This document shows positions 31,999-42,556 of a DNA stretch of 64,000 bases, one piece after another. A program made the translations under genes and the position numbers. Under the pieces are notes generated by a model. It searched no databases. It saw nothing but the letters and a program-made list of their open reading frames with translations, and was not told the origin of the DNA. Origin of the DNA: Nymphaea colorata (taxonomy: Eukaryota; Streptophyta; Magnoliopsida; Nymphaeales; Nymphaeaceae); the NCBI RefSeq assembly GCF_008831285.2, contig NC_045143.1, positions 10,611,503-10,675,502 of the forward strand. Direction: 5' to 3'. How positions within the stretch are numbered: the stretch's first letter is position 1; each line of letters begins with the position of its first letter.

Positions 31999-33589
31999 AA
32001 GAGGTCTGGAGTCATATTTCTTTTTTTTTTTTTTTTGTCTTTACTGGTATCCGAATGAGGCATTCTATGATTGGAATGGCGCTTTTCGTCTTTCCTTTTC
32101 CTTTGGAAGGCTGCAATGTCTATAGCAGGTTGAGTCATCAAATATTGATTCAGTTAGGAGGAACAACAGCTGTCTTACTTACCTTCATCAGTTTTTGCCG
32201 TTTTCTAGTCTGGAGCAAAAAATGATATCTGTTTTATCTCTGATTCTAGTTTATAATTCATTTTCTGATAGAAAAAGTGTGCAATCTCTTTCAAGCACGT
32301 GTTTTTCTTCATTTTTAGGTGATCGATGAAGGTTGTTAACTTGCCTTGAGACTGTTTTTCCTGATTACAGTACGTGTATCTTTTCTGCATTATCTTCTTG
32401 GCTTTATTTCTACATCTGGGCTTAAAACGTTTATTCAAGCGTCATATGCTTATGTTAAAGCAAGTTATTCTGTTGGGGGGTTTGCTGCTCATATTTATGT
32501 TAAATATTGGAAGCAGCTGACACATCACAAGTCGGAAAACAGACAACATTAATGTAAGATACCGAAGAGGAAACAGCATATTTACATAAAAAAAAAAAGA
32601 ACTTAAGTACTACTGTGCACCTGATCATGATCGCTTTCATGTTGAACTGAAGCAAACCCCCTAGGCCCTAAGTGATAATCACAAAAATATGGACCTCATC
32701 AAAGTTCCTTTTACCCTCCAAGTTTATTTGACTAATCATGTATGCAGACACGAACAGTTCAAATCATGTCATATTGCGCTTTGGAGACAACATGGTATCC
32801 TGTTTGGATGCAACCCTTGGAAACCTGGTTTCCTACCACCCATCTTTCATGAAAAACTCGGTTTCACAACCTGGTCTTTTGCTAATACAAAAACCCAACT
32901 TTAAGTGCTTGGTCTAAAAAGTAAAAACCCAAGTTTTGCAGCAAGAAAACTTAGTTATAGTTTGGAACTTTGGTTAACATTAACTTGGTTTACCTGCGAC
33001 GTATGTTTTAGAATGTATTAAGCTATTGATGAAGTATGTGCATTTTTTTAGCATACATGGATATAACTTTTGGTTCTCGATGCGGTTGTTGCAAATATTT
33101 TTTTAGGAGCTTTTTGTTGGACTTTTAAGATCTTGTTTCCTTGAAAAAATCTTGGGACAATATCAGAAATCCAAAAAATTTAAAACCATATAAAAATGAT
33201 TGAAAAAATGTGAAACTATGGCTCTTCTACTAACCTTCTTACAAAAATATAATTTACAAGAAACAAAAAAAATGGACAGCATACACATGAAGTCACAATA
33301 AAGAAATGCTTTCTTCCTTTCTGAAGTTGCTATCACAATTTTTTTTAAAATGTTGTGGATATTTGTAAAGATTGACAGCGTTTCACATTAGAACAACACC
33401 CCAAATCTAAATTCAAATTCACATCTCATTAGATAACTTTTATTAAATAGGTTGTAGCTTCATATTTAACAGTTGAAATGATAAACAATCCAGATCCATG
33501 AGATCCACCCTACACTATTGTTTCTTCATCTTGTTCTTAAAACCAAACAAGCATTACAAAACTCTTGAAAAACATCAAGAACTCCAACC
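31999..33589. other. 3' flank of the Harbinger-derived gene; no recognised gene
   Basis: A long T run directly follows the stop (32021-32036). A phrase CCTGTTTGGATGCAA near 32800 resembles the edge of small DNA elements, but no matching second end was found. The rest is AT-rich with short frames. Confidence 0.45.
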
Positions 33590-34237
33590 TGTTGTATTGA
33601 ATCTGGTCTGCGCAAGTTGCAGAGAGTAGAATGTCGACCCTCTGTATGCTACTATGCTGCAGAAGCTTCTCATAGTGGGAGAACTCTTCTTTAGTAACTC
33701 AAAACATATTGAGGTATTGAGGAGTGGAATGTTTAAAATGCCCGTAAGTGGATAACTGCATGTCAATCCATAGAGGTCCATACTTAACCACCAAAACGTA
33801 TAAAATATCTTAAAATATCTTAACTGTAACTGGAGTCCAAAACCAACCAGAATGGCTACACACCCTTCATAAAACACTCTAACACTATTGGAATACGAGA
33901 AGATAGTACAACTTGGCACTCAGGCCATACATAGAAGAGGGACTTGGTCCCAAATATATAAGAGAATAAACAGTAAAAGTAGAGGAAACTAGCTGTTGCT
34001 CTCTTTCCAACAGCTAGAAAAGTAGCTGCTGGGACTGGCCAACAGCTAGTTCTTTAGAAAGAGAAGAGAAACAGAAAAATAAGAACCAGAAGTAAAGATA
34101 CAGAAAAAGAAGGAAAAATACAGAAAAGAAAAGATAAAAAATGTACATACAAAGAAAGGAAAAAATTATATACAAGGGATCTATTTACAAGACATATATA
34201 TATATATATATATATCGTGTACATATATGATGCAACG
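33590..34237 (-). mobile_element. copia LTR, minus strand, same family as the LTR at 578
   Basis: On the minus strand a purine tract (AGTTTGAGGGAGG, 34250-34238) is followed by (C)GTTGCATCATATATG, a TG-start LTR whose first bases are mutated. Inside are an inverted repeat (33988-34050), a TATA-like run (TTATATATTTGGGAC, near 33955) and GGGAC...GTCCC, all shared in order with the 578-1053 LTR. The far boundary is uncertain: TGTTGTATTG at 33590 or TGTAACTGG near 33825 could each be the end. Confidence 0.65.
33988..34050. repeat. Inverted repeat in the minus-strand copia LTR
   Basis: ACTAGCTGTTG (33988-33998) pairs with CAACAGCTAGT (34040-34050). An inner imperfect pair (CCAACAGCTA with TAGCTGCTGGG) lies between them. 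It corresponds in position to the hairpin at 765-823. Confidence 0.8.
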
Positions 34238-34250
34238 CCTCCCTCAAACT

Positions 34251-34350
34251 TTTAGTGAGCATCAAACATTTGTCTCAAGAAAAAATTGAAAATATTTGTG
34301 ATGCAAGAGCCTTAGTTAAGATATGAGAAAGGGTCCCTTCTTCCCCAAAA
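34251..34350 (-). pseudogene. copia pol C-terminal scrap
   Basis: Just upstream (minus strand) of the purine tract the translation gives ILTKALASQIFSIFS, stop, then KCLMLTKSLR. This matches the D.LTKAL...F tail of copia RNase H and the tail FFTKALASARFQF seen at the left edge of the window. Too short to say more. Confidence 0.7.
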
Positions 34351-36425
34351 GAGAAATGCGAACATTGGTGGCATCCATTTTATTTTGAACAAGTCTTGAA
34401 ACCCAATTCCCATTTTCCTTCTTGAATAGAGGTTTTGATCAAGCTTTGTAAGGACACCTGAAGTTCTTTCTCATGGTATGTTTCTATCTTCATGAGCTGG
34501 AATATTTATGCCTGATCTGAACAAGAAAGACGGAATAATGGGATGGGGAAAATGCCTGATGTGAGAAAAAAATATAGAAAGATCACATCTATTTGCATTG
34601 AAATGTGACTAATCTTTTCACAGGAACATGCTCCCACTGCAAAGTGAACGCCACCAGGCTCTAGCACTTCTAGAATGAAGATTTCTCAAAGTGTAGAATG
34701 ACGAAGAGGGGTGAAGTCGAGGCTAAATGCAGTCGAGAAAGCACACTCAACTTGGATGCCTCCGTGCTTGGGCTTTTATACTGCCTTCTAAAAATGACAC
34801 TGACTACTAAGTGGTGCCAAGTTCTTGCACATTTTTATGCCTAGGTTCTTTAAATGATTGAAGAATAGGGAAGCATCGTGAAGTACTAAAATGGACATCA
34901 GATTCTGGTCTTAAATTGGCAAAACTTTGTTGAACTTTGTCTCGATAAAAAACTTCTATCGAAGGCAACTGGTCAATTTGACCTTATTCCAGTACACCAT
35001 AATAGTCAAAGAGCCTTTCTTGGGATTTTGAAATGTAAAGAGACAACCATTAGGGGTTCTATGGAAAACGTGTCCTCAATCATGAAGCTGAAGAGTCTTA
35101 GCAGGATAAATGAAGTAGAAACTATTGACAGTTTGACATTTGAAACCAAATTCCAAAGAAGAGGTGGAAGCGCCTCCAAAAAATTCAAGGCATGGTTCCT
35201 ACAATAGAAGATGAAGATGAACCCCTTTCTTTGCTAGTTTAATTAATAGTTGACGTTGCTACTTTCTTCTTCCACTGTGGATAAACAGGTTTTGATATTA
35301 TGTAGCTTTTAGCAAGCATGGCCTCTCTTGATTTTGGTTCTTGAATTGAGGAGAATTGTAAGTTTTCATTTTGGTCCCCAGTCTAGACAAGCACATTTTC
35401 TTCTTCTTTATTCACGCTTTTGATGGTGGCCAATGCATAGTCATTTGCTATTTTCATTCACATTCTTGTTTTATTCCCATTAAGTTTAGGGGGAATATCT
35501 TCAAGAGAGAGAGAGGATAGAAGCTTGGACCTTGTTTCCTCAAATTCAGGCCTAAGTCCATTTGAAAAAAATTAAAAACCATTCCTTTTTGTTTTCTATT
35601 TACTTTTGACGCATGCAGTTCCTCTTTTAGTTTATTTTGAAGCACTCAATTGCCTCTCTTTTCCACTGGAGTTCAAGAACAGCCGATTCATGCTGAATGG
35701 ATGAAAATTCTGCAAAATGTGTTCCTTTATACTCAGATCTCCTTGTTGAAGACTTGTTTGTGAGACACCTCTTTAAGTGTGTATCCTCTTGAGATAGTCC
35801 CATGCATCACTTCCTTGCTTCAAAATGCTGATTGATACAAGTTTCAACAGTAGAGAAAAACCATGAGAAAATCTTTTTAATTTCCCATTCATCGATGCTT
35901 TATATTGAATTTTTCTAGCTCTCTTTCTTTCATCTCCTTCAAGAATCTTAAATTTCTATATTCTTTTTGGCAAGTTTAGCATCAGGTTTGAGAAGAGTGC
36001 CTTTAACATAAACCAAAATACTCTTGCTTAGTTGCTTTCTATATGGTTCCAAGTATTTAGTTGGAGCTGTTGATCTTCAACTCCAAGAGATAAACGCCAA
36101 TTATTTTACACTATAGATCTATGCACAGGAGGAAGAAACATGAAGGTTGATCACCAAAGAGACTTCATCAGCATGTTTCTCAAGGCAGTAACTCATCTTC
36201 AAATGGATTCAATCATGGATGATGTAGCTCTGATACCAATACGAGGCAACACACACACAATCAAAAAACTCATAATACAAGAAGCCCAAAAGCTTCACTC
36301 AAAGTGCACAAAGGCACTAAGAACATTATATTGTACTGGTATGAACCTAACAGTGGCATACTAAAACTACTAAGTTTTCAAGCCTTGATTTAGATGAAGA
36401 CTCCACATATGAAGCAGCTATTGAG
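34351..36425. other. Probable internal region of a non-coding LTR-retroelement remnant
   Basis: No domains were recognised. GCTCTGATACCA at 36227-36238 is the minus-strand complement of TGGTATCAGAGC, the initiator Met-tRNA primer site used by plant copia elements. An LTR-type element on the minus strand should therefore end just right of it, but no sequence there matches the LTR at 33590-34237. It may belong to a different, shorter element. Boundaries are not defined. Confidence 0.4.
36227..36238 (-). promoter_or_regulatory. Retroelement primer-binding site (initiator Met-tRNA type)
   Basis: Exact 12-base complement of the TGGTATCAGAGC motif found at copia primer-binding sites, including the one at 50873 in this window. 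No LTR end could be confirmed beside it. Confidence 0.55.
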
Positions 36426-37489
36426 CTTAGTTGTTAAGGCGTGGACTAGTCCATAGTGAATCCACACCTGTTGCCTAAGCCCATCACTTAGGGGACGGTG
36501 TTAGACTGGTGCCTGGGTGCACCTAGGCTGGACTAGGCACTAGCACGGCTAGTCCATGGGAAAGTGAAAAGTCACCTTCCCTTCAAATTAAGTCCTGTAA
36601 TTTTATTATACACTGTTATACTGTATATACTTATATTACATGCAGTTATATTATATAATTTCTATTCTTTACATACAGTTTGCTGTACGTTAATTACATA
36701 TTCTATATCAACTCATCAAGTGGAAGTTCCAGCCATACGTTAAGTACATATTCTGTAAAACCAATAAATTTCTGTATATATCTTATGTGCTCTAAAACAT
36801 ATTTTGTGGAACCTATGCCCGTCTTCTTACCCATGTAAAACCTAGGTTTATGGTAAAAAGACCACCATTTTCTCTTGTTTAATGCATGTCTAGTAATCAG
36901 AGAAATACATGCAGACCTCACTTTTGCAACCTAAATATAGATTTATTTTCTCATTTGTGAGGGTTTTGTGTGTTATATGTATGTTATACGTTATATGTAC
37001 AATCTGTTGTAAACTTGTAATGTATATTACATGTACTGATTTGATATGATTTTTGCTTGAAATGATTCAAGTGAAATAGTCTATAAGGTCTATAACTGAA
37101 ATAGTCTATAAGAAACGTAAGCATTGTACAGTATGTAAACAAGAATGACTTGTTTTTGTGTATCAAACTAAGGCAGTAGCTAGAACAGAACAGCACAGTT
37201 TTCCAGTATGTAAACAAGCTGGAAATGTACTGTTAATCTGTCATGTAAACAAGAACAGAACAGTTTTTCATATTTTACCTTTTGGCTTTGCTTACAAAGT
37301 ATAATCATTCAATTGGAACCGCACAGAACAGCTTTTCAAGTTTTACTTGGAATAGAAGCTTACAGTTCACTCATTAAGTACATAATTTTATTATATAATG
37401 GTTAACATAACTAAAAAAACGAAAAAAAGGGTCACCTTTTTTGCCTAGGCGCCTAGTCCTGCCCAGCCGCTTGGCGCTGCCTGGCGCTA
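36426..37489. mobile_element. Non-autonomous Mutator-like element with 10-bp target duplication
   Basis: AGCTATTGAG is present at 36416-36425 and again at 37490-37499, a 10-base direct repeat as expected of Mutator-like insertion. The inner ends are GC-rich and weakly inverted: CTTAGTTGTTAAGGCG at the left, and GGCGCTGCCTGGCGCTA at the right (reverse complement TAGCGCCAGGCAGCGCC). Near both ends are phrases of the CCTAGGC type (36528 and 37445), while the middle is AT-rich. No coding frame was recognised. The superfamily call rests mainly on the target-duplication length. Confidence 0.6.
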
Positions 37490-38689
37490 AGCTATTGAGA
37501 TGCTTCAACCAATTGCCATAATCTCAGCTATTTGTTGTAACTCCTAAAGCAAGTTAAGGGTCAAATTCAGGATACATCAGATTGCTTTATTCCATGTATT
37601 TGTGGCAACTGTAGTCACTACTGCAACTCCATCTGATGGCATTGCTTGGAAGGAATGACTATGAAGCAACATAAATGAAAAGGTGATACAACATTTCGCA
37701 CTACTGTAAGCATTCATCACAGGAATAAGTTTGAATATTCTAAACCAAAAATAGAATCCAATGGACAGAAAGGTGCTGCTTACCTGATTTAATCACATGC
37801 TTCTTAGAAGCCATAACTTCCCATTTAGCAACACACTATATATATAAGAATGAGTTATGTCCTAGAACACCTAAGTCAAAGATGAAAACCTGACTTCATG
37901 AAATATGTTTTGACTAAGTATTCTTTGTGCAGTCTAACCTCATAGATATGATTTTAAAAGTGATTTGATGGGAAACATATATTAAGTCAATTTTCTTTTT
38001 TCAAGTCTAAATGTAATCATCAAGAACTTGATGGTTCTAATAGCATCAAAATTCAGTAGTAGAAAAATTAATATTTTTCATAAAAACAATGTGAATGACT
38101 TGTATTGGATAAGCCATTTATAAACATGTTAGAATATTTATATATTGTTTAAAATGCTTTTTGGTAAGAAACATATGTTGTTCAGGTTTTATCCCTGACC
38201 TAAGTGGTCCAGACTGGTTTTATAAACTGATCATCCATTCACATGATTGGATGAATGAAAGCAACTAAAGAATCTCTAGAGGCAAGCCCAATAACAAGTA
38301 GGATAATAAAAGAGCATGGGCCTGTTTTATGTTCTAAACATTGTCACACATGTCTGTCTTTATCAAAACGTGACGGAGGAAAAAGTGACAATGTTTGGAA
38401 AAAAATGTGAACATGAAACTATTTTTTTAATGATATTTTTGCATTTTTAGTATTTCTAATATATGTTATGTCTTTCAAATTTATTTTATGACTTTAATAA
38501 CTGTTTTTAACTTTAACTCCTTTGGATATAAGACAATATATAATATTGTAATTCAGCTCATGTTCATCAAGTGTGCTAAAATATTAGATATGTTTGAATC
38601 TACGCAAGCTTTCTCCAGATCCAAAACACATTGGATCCAACTATAGCTTATCACCCTCCTAAAGTTATACATGCTTCAGAACTATGGAC
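37490..38689. other. No recognised gene
   Basis: AT-rich sequence with short frames only. The right end passes into the minus-strand copia relic. Confidence 0.45.
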
Positions 38690-39300
38690 AACTTGTTCTC
38701 TAATGGCCAAATTAATGCTTTTCTTAGGCCTTCGGTAAGTAAACGAGTAACTTGATTTTCTATGAATGGCTCGATTTGTCTTCAACTTTTTGTCTAATGT
38801 AGTGTTCATCTATTTTGACGTATTTTATGCAGCTACAACAAATTGGATTGAGAATGATATCAACAACACTCCAATTGTCACACAATTGCAGGCATCATGA
38901 GACTTCTCCTAAACCACCTTGTAAATATTGAACTCATGTAGCTTCATTTTTCTCTGTCTATATTGCCATGGACATGTATTCAGCTTTTGTACTTGATCTT
39001 GTTGTAGTTACTTTGTTTTTACTACTCCATGATACAAAATTGTGTCCCATAGATATTTAATACTTAGAAGCAGATCTCCTCTCATCTGGCTCTCACCTAA
39101 TCTACATGTTTATAACGGTTGATTTCATGCCCTCTATCATCATTCTAGGTTTGTTTATCACCAATGGTCACTTTTAGGCATCCTGAATTCTTTTGACAAC
39201 ATCGACATGGTTTACCCTTGACACATGCATAAATTTCGATACTTGATTGACATAATAAAAAATTTAAGATATTGAAGCATTCCAACAATGTTTTAGTATT
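38690..39300 (-). pseudogene. copia connection and RNase H fragment
   Basis: The minus strand from 39290 gives IVGMLQYL (the reverse transcriptase/RNase H connection). From about 39060 it gives FVSWSSKNKVTTTRSSTKAEYMSM, and from about 38850 KYVKIDEHYIRQKVEDKS. These are the SW.SKKQ, SS.EAEY and HIKID.HF.REK motifs. In-frame stops show decay. Confidence 0.8.
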
Positions 39301-40116
39301 TGGGCGGGCCATAGTTAGCAAACTTACCCATCCGAGTCATGAGTTGCTCGAGTAAGCTAGGATCATCCATTTACTGGGTCACGAGTCAAGGCCCACTGAG
39401 TCAGCTGGGATCGTCAACTAATTACATGTGCTTCTTTGTTGTGCATTTCTGAATACTGAAGTTTGTTACTTTTGGAATTGTGAGCTATCACAAACTTTAC
39501 TAAATAAACACAAATACTCATATTACATGTTATTCACCTTTAGTTGATAAAAAAATTCGAACATATAGTCCTGCCGTACTTGCCTTTTTCTTATATTTAT
39601 AGAAAATGCACTATAAAAAATTATGACCTAACCCAGCCCTTCACTTGCCAAAGTGCATCTTGGATCTTTCGATTATGTTATGGTCGTGTCCCACTCGTGG
39701 TGACCTGGTTGAATTGGGAGAAGCAGTAGGTATTATTGTGGGTCAATCCATTGGAGAACCAGGGACTCAACTATCCATTTCATTAGGAATTGATGATCTC
39801 TTAACAACACCTTCTAAGAGATGGTTAGTCCAAGATGCTGAATAACAAAGTTTGATTTTGGAAAAGCACCATCATTATGGGAATGTACACGCTGTAGAAA
39901 AATTACGTCAATCAATCAAGATATGGTATGCCACAAGTGATGTTTGGGACAAGAAATGAAACTTAATTTTAAGATGACTGATCCATCAAATCCAGTCCAT
40001 ATAATGTCCTATTCTAGAGCTAGAGGAAAGACAATTCTCTGACCCAGTGACCCAATCTGCAGCCGATCTTATTCTGAGTCATGGGCTTGCCAACTATGAT
40101 GGTGCATGTTTCCATT
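39301..40116. mobile_element. Mutator-like insertion in copia, carrying plastid rpoC2 DNA
   Basis: TTTTAGTATT (39291-39300) and TTTTAGTGTT (40117-40126) flank the segment as a 10-base direct repeat with one mismatch. Removing the segment and one repeat restores the copia reading phase (minus strand KAQH, one mutated codon, then NIVGMLQYL), so the flanks define a real insertion of 816 bp. The ends are weakly inverted: CCATAGTTAGCAAAC at the left and TTGCCAACTATGATGG at the right, each followed inward by GAGTCA/TGACTC and GGGTCAC motifs. Inside lies a 405-bp plastid segment. An alternative is that the plastid DNA inserted secondarily into a small element. Confidence 0.6.
39629..40033 (+). pseudogene. 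rpoC2: Nuclear plastid-DNA insertion: scrambled rpoC2 fragments
   Basis: Two pieces of chloroplast rpoC2 (RNA polymerase beta'' subunit) lie head to tail in the wrong order. The first (39629 to about 39768) encodes [17 protein letters not shown], then [19 protein letters not shown] and EPGTQL. The second (about 39770-40033) encodes [15 protein letters not shown], then LVQDAE, and, past a stop, [18 protein letters not shown], then [12 protein letters not shown]-like sequence. In the plastid gene the second piece is N-terminal to the first by a few hundred residues. The junction [10 protein letters not shown] is in frame, but stops and frameshifts follow, so it is non-functional. Similarity to the plastid gene is still high. 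Confidence 0.9.
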
Positions 40117-40502
40117 TTTAGTGTTGAGCCTTTACTATGGAATACCAGGTGTATTCATAGGCTTACTATTTGTCCTTTCTACCCTATTCAATAAATCAAG
40201 AGTTTACTTATGTTGCAAAAGAGTCGACATGTATCCTTGTCCGTCCAATTTAACCTCAAGAAAATGTCTAAATTCTTTAAGATCTTTTATCTTGAAAGTG
40301 TGCATCATAAGTCTTTGACTGTTTGTAGATGGTTATCTAAGTTGCCTATGATAATAAATTTGTCAACATATATGAAGAGTAAAGTAGTGATATTCTCTTT
40401 CTTAAAAATAAGAAAATGGGCAAGACGCCACCTTCGAAAACTCCAATTTTTTGAAGCTGGAGGGAAAAGGATTCTAACCAAGAATGAGATTCTCACTTCA
40501 GT
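40117..40502 (-). pseudogene. copia reverse transcriptase fragment (YVDD region)
   Basis: The minus strand gives KKENITTLLFIYVDKFIIIG, then NLDNHLQTVKDL. After small frame changes it continues with FKIKDLKEF-like sequence and DLLNRVERTNSKPMNTPG. The YVDD motif reads YVDK here, so the second catalytic aspartate is lost. Confidence 0.8.
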
Positions 40503-40747
40503 TAGGGATGGGATCGGGTCTGCCCGATTGAGCTAGAATAAGAAGTCGGGCTCAGGCTGGCTGCAGTCCATGCCTACAGCCTGGGCCCCCGCTCGACAGC
40601 CTGCGACCTGATTATAATATATATATATATATAATATTATATAAAAAGATTATATATATTAAATAAAATAATGTTATAAATATTATTGTGCTGAGTTGGG
40701 CTGAGTACAGGGTACCCATCATGCACCCGTTTCAGTGTCCGCCCTTA
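40503..40747. mobile_element. hAT-type MITE in the copia relic
   Basis: The element starts TAGGGATGGGATCGGG and ends GTCCGCCCTTA. It is flanked by ACTTCAGT (40495-40502) and ACTTCAAT (40748-40755), an 8-base duplication with one mismatch, as expected of hAT elements. 245 bp, AT-rich centre, no coding capacity. Confidence 0.65.
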
Positions 40748-41315
40748 ACTTCAATCAAGTAGGTGAATTTTTCTTAGTTTGTACACTCTGGCATTGGGGT
40801 CTTGTTTGGCATATCCAGAGGTTTCTCCTTGTATAATTACTTCTCATTTCTAGGAAAGATATTTTTGACATCTCATTGAGTGTACTGCCAATGACATAAT
40901 AATGCAAACTGTTCCCTTATTGTCTATGGGACTGAAAGTCTCATTGCAGTGTTTCCCATATTGTTGGGTTAGCACGCACCACAGGCCCTACTTTTTCTCT
41001 CAAGGATTCTATCTGGTTTATATTTGATCTTATAATATCACTTGCATTATACGACATTTTTTCCTTACGTGTAGGCACCACCTTCCTGGTCTGACATTCT
41101 ATCCATTTATTGAAGGTAGTGAGTTCATCTTGTTAGCAACCTGATACATAAACAATTAAAAGTTCATGAAAAAATATTCATAATTAACCCACCGTTGGAT
41201 TGGACGATGAACTCTGTCTCATCTCCATATAGGGTAACTTGTCCTAGGTTCTTACATATCTCATGTAGGATCATTTTCTCTTCAAACATAGACTTGTCCT
41301 GGAAGCCATTGTACT

Positions 41316-41533
41316 CTGACTTGGGCATCGGGCCGGATAAAAAAATTATTTTTTAAAATATAAAATATTTTTTGAATATAAAATATAATTTTAATAATAA
41401 GGTATATATTATTAATAACAAATATTATTTAAAAGTTATCTGTCCGGATCGGCCCCCCGTTCGGCCCGGACCTGGGCCCGTATTGGCCGGGTACCGACTA
41501 CCTGCCGGCGGTCCGGCCCGGCACCCAGGTCTA
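41316..41533. mobile_element. hAT-type MITE with perfect 8-bp target duplication
   Basis: ATTGTACT occurs at 41308-41315 and 41534-41541. The ends are CTGACTTGGGCATCGGGCC and, inverted from the right, TAGACCTGGGTGCCGGGCC, which match at 14 of 19 positions. The ends are GC-rich and the centre AT-rich; 218 bp, non-coding. Excising it restores an uninterrupted minus-strand stretch (IAHMSEIVQWLPGQVYV) of the host copia. Confidence 0.85.
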
Positions 41534-41779
41534 ATTGTACTATTTCAGACATATGTGCAATGGTTGTATGTTCTTGCAACCCTCCATTTAAGTTAAAGAA
41601 TTGGCAAAAAATTTGAATTTGCACAGGCAAACAAGGATCATGGACCTCAATGTTGCGGGAGTATTTTTTTTGTATAATGATATTGTATCGACAAAATCTT
41701 GTTCGTGAAAAGATTCAAAGCACAATGTTTCTAGAATCATGTTCTTGCAATAGGATCATAGCATAGTATCTCTTATGTT

Positions 41780-42148
41780 TGTCTGCATATCCAATCAATA
41801 TGCACTTCACAACTGTCTTAGATGTGTTAATGTGGATATAACACATAAACCAAAAGTACACAATTCATTAGGATCAGGATGTTGTCTATAAAGAGTGAAG
41901 TGAGGAGACTTATGTGCTAAAATTGTCATGGACAAATAGTTAATAACATGAACAGTAGTGTGAAAAGCTTTTTTTAAGAGAGATGTATATATCATTAGTT
42001 TACTATTTCGGATCTGGATATGAATCTAATAGAGTGAAATAAGAAGACTTGTCTGCTAGTACTGACATGGCCAAACAACTAATAAGATGAATAATGATGT
42101 GAAAAGTTTCTATTCAAGAGATGTATATGTTATTTCTTTTATTATTTT
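41780..42148 (-). pseudogene. copia integrase fragment with internal duplication
   Basis: The minus strand near 41960-41790 reads AHKSPHFTLYRQHPDPNELC, then TFG and, after a frameshift, VKCILIGYADKHKRY, the integrase C-terminal region that precedes reverse transcriptase in copia. The segment 41873-42010 is repeated in diverged form at 42011-42148 (period 138 bp). Confidence 0.65.
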
Positions 42149-42186
42149 GGATTTGAGCATGTCCAATCCAAACAATATGTTGTATA

Positions 42187-42548
42187 CTAAGTCACATTGG
42201 TACTTCAGTAAGGTCCACGTACCTGTGTCGCCGTACCCATACCCAAGCTACTTGGACACACTTGGGTACCTTTAGATCCAAACTTCTTACTTTTACTTTG
42301 ATTTAATTTTTTCCACCTCACTTTTTATTTTATTCTTAGAGTTATTGTTCATTAACATATAATGTTTTTATTTATATTACTTGTTTATTAAAATGTTGCT
42401 TTCATTTTTTTTTGTGTTATTTTGCATATCCACATATTACATACATATATCCTACCGTACCCCCGTACCCACATTTTTTAAAGTTGTCGTGTCCGTACCT
42501 GTATCTCCGTACCCATCCCCATACCATACCCGTACCCATGTGACTTAC
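42187..42548. mobile_element. hAT-type MITE with 8-bp target duplication
   Basis: GTTGTATA occurs at 42179-42186 and 42549-42556. The ends are CTAAGTCACATTGGTAC and, inverted from the right, GTAAGTCACATGGGTAC. Near the ends are multiple GTACCCATACCC phrases; the centre is AT-rich. 362 bp, non-coding. Confidence 0.8.
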
Positions 42549-42556
42549 GTTGTATA

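Larger units (their letters stand above)
38690..42150 (-). mobile_element. Minus-strand Ty1/copia relic carrying several small DNA elements
   Basis: Read on the minus strand the copia parts run right to left: integrase C-terminal part (about 42110-41780), unassigned polyprotein (41600-40750), reverse transcriptase (40440-40117), connection motif IVGMLQYL (39290-39267) and RNase H (39110-38690). No LTRs were identified. Insertions at 39301-40116, 40503-40747 and 41316-41533, plus a 138-bp tandem duplication, break it up. All open frames are damaged. Confidence 0.8.

Noticed and set aside
39544-39845. A functional plastid-type polymerase gene
   Set aside because: rpoC2 is far longer; the segments are out of order and interrupted, so this is a nuclear plastid-DNA fragment.
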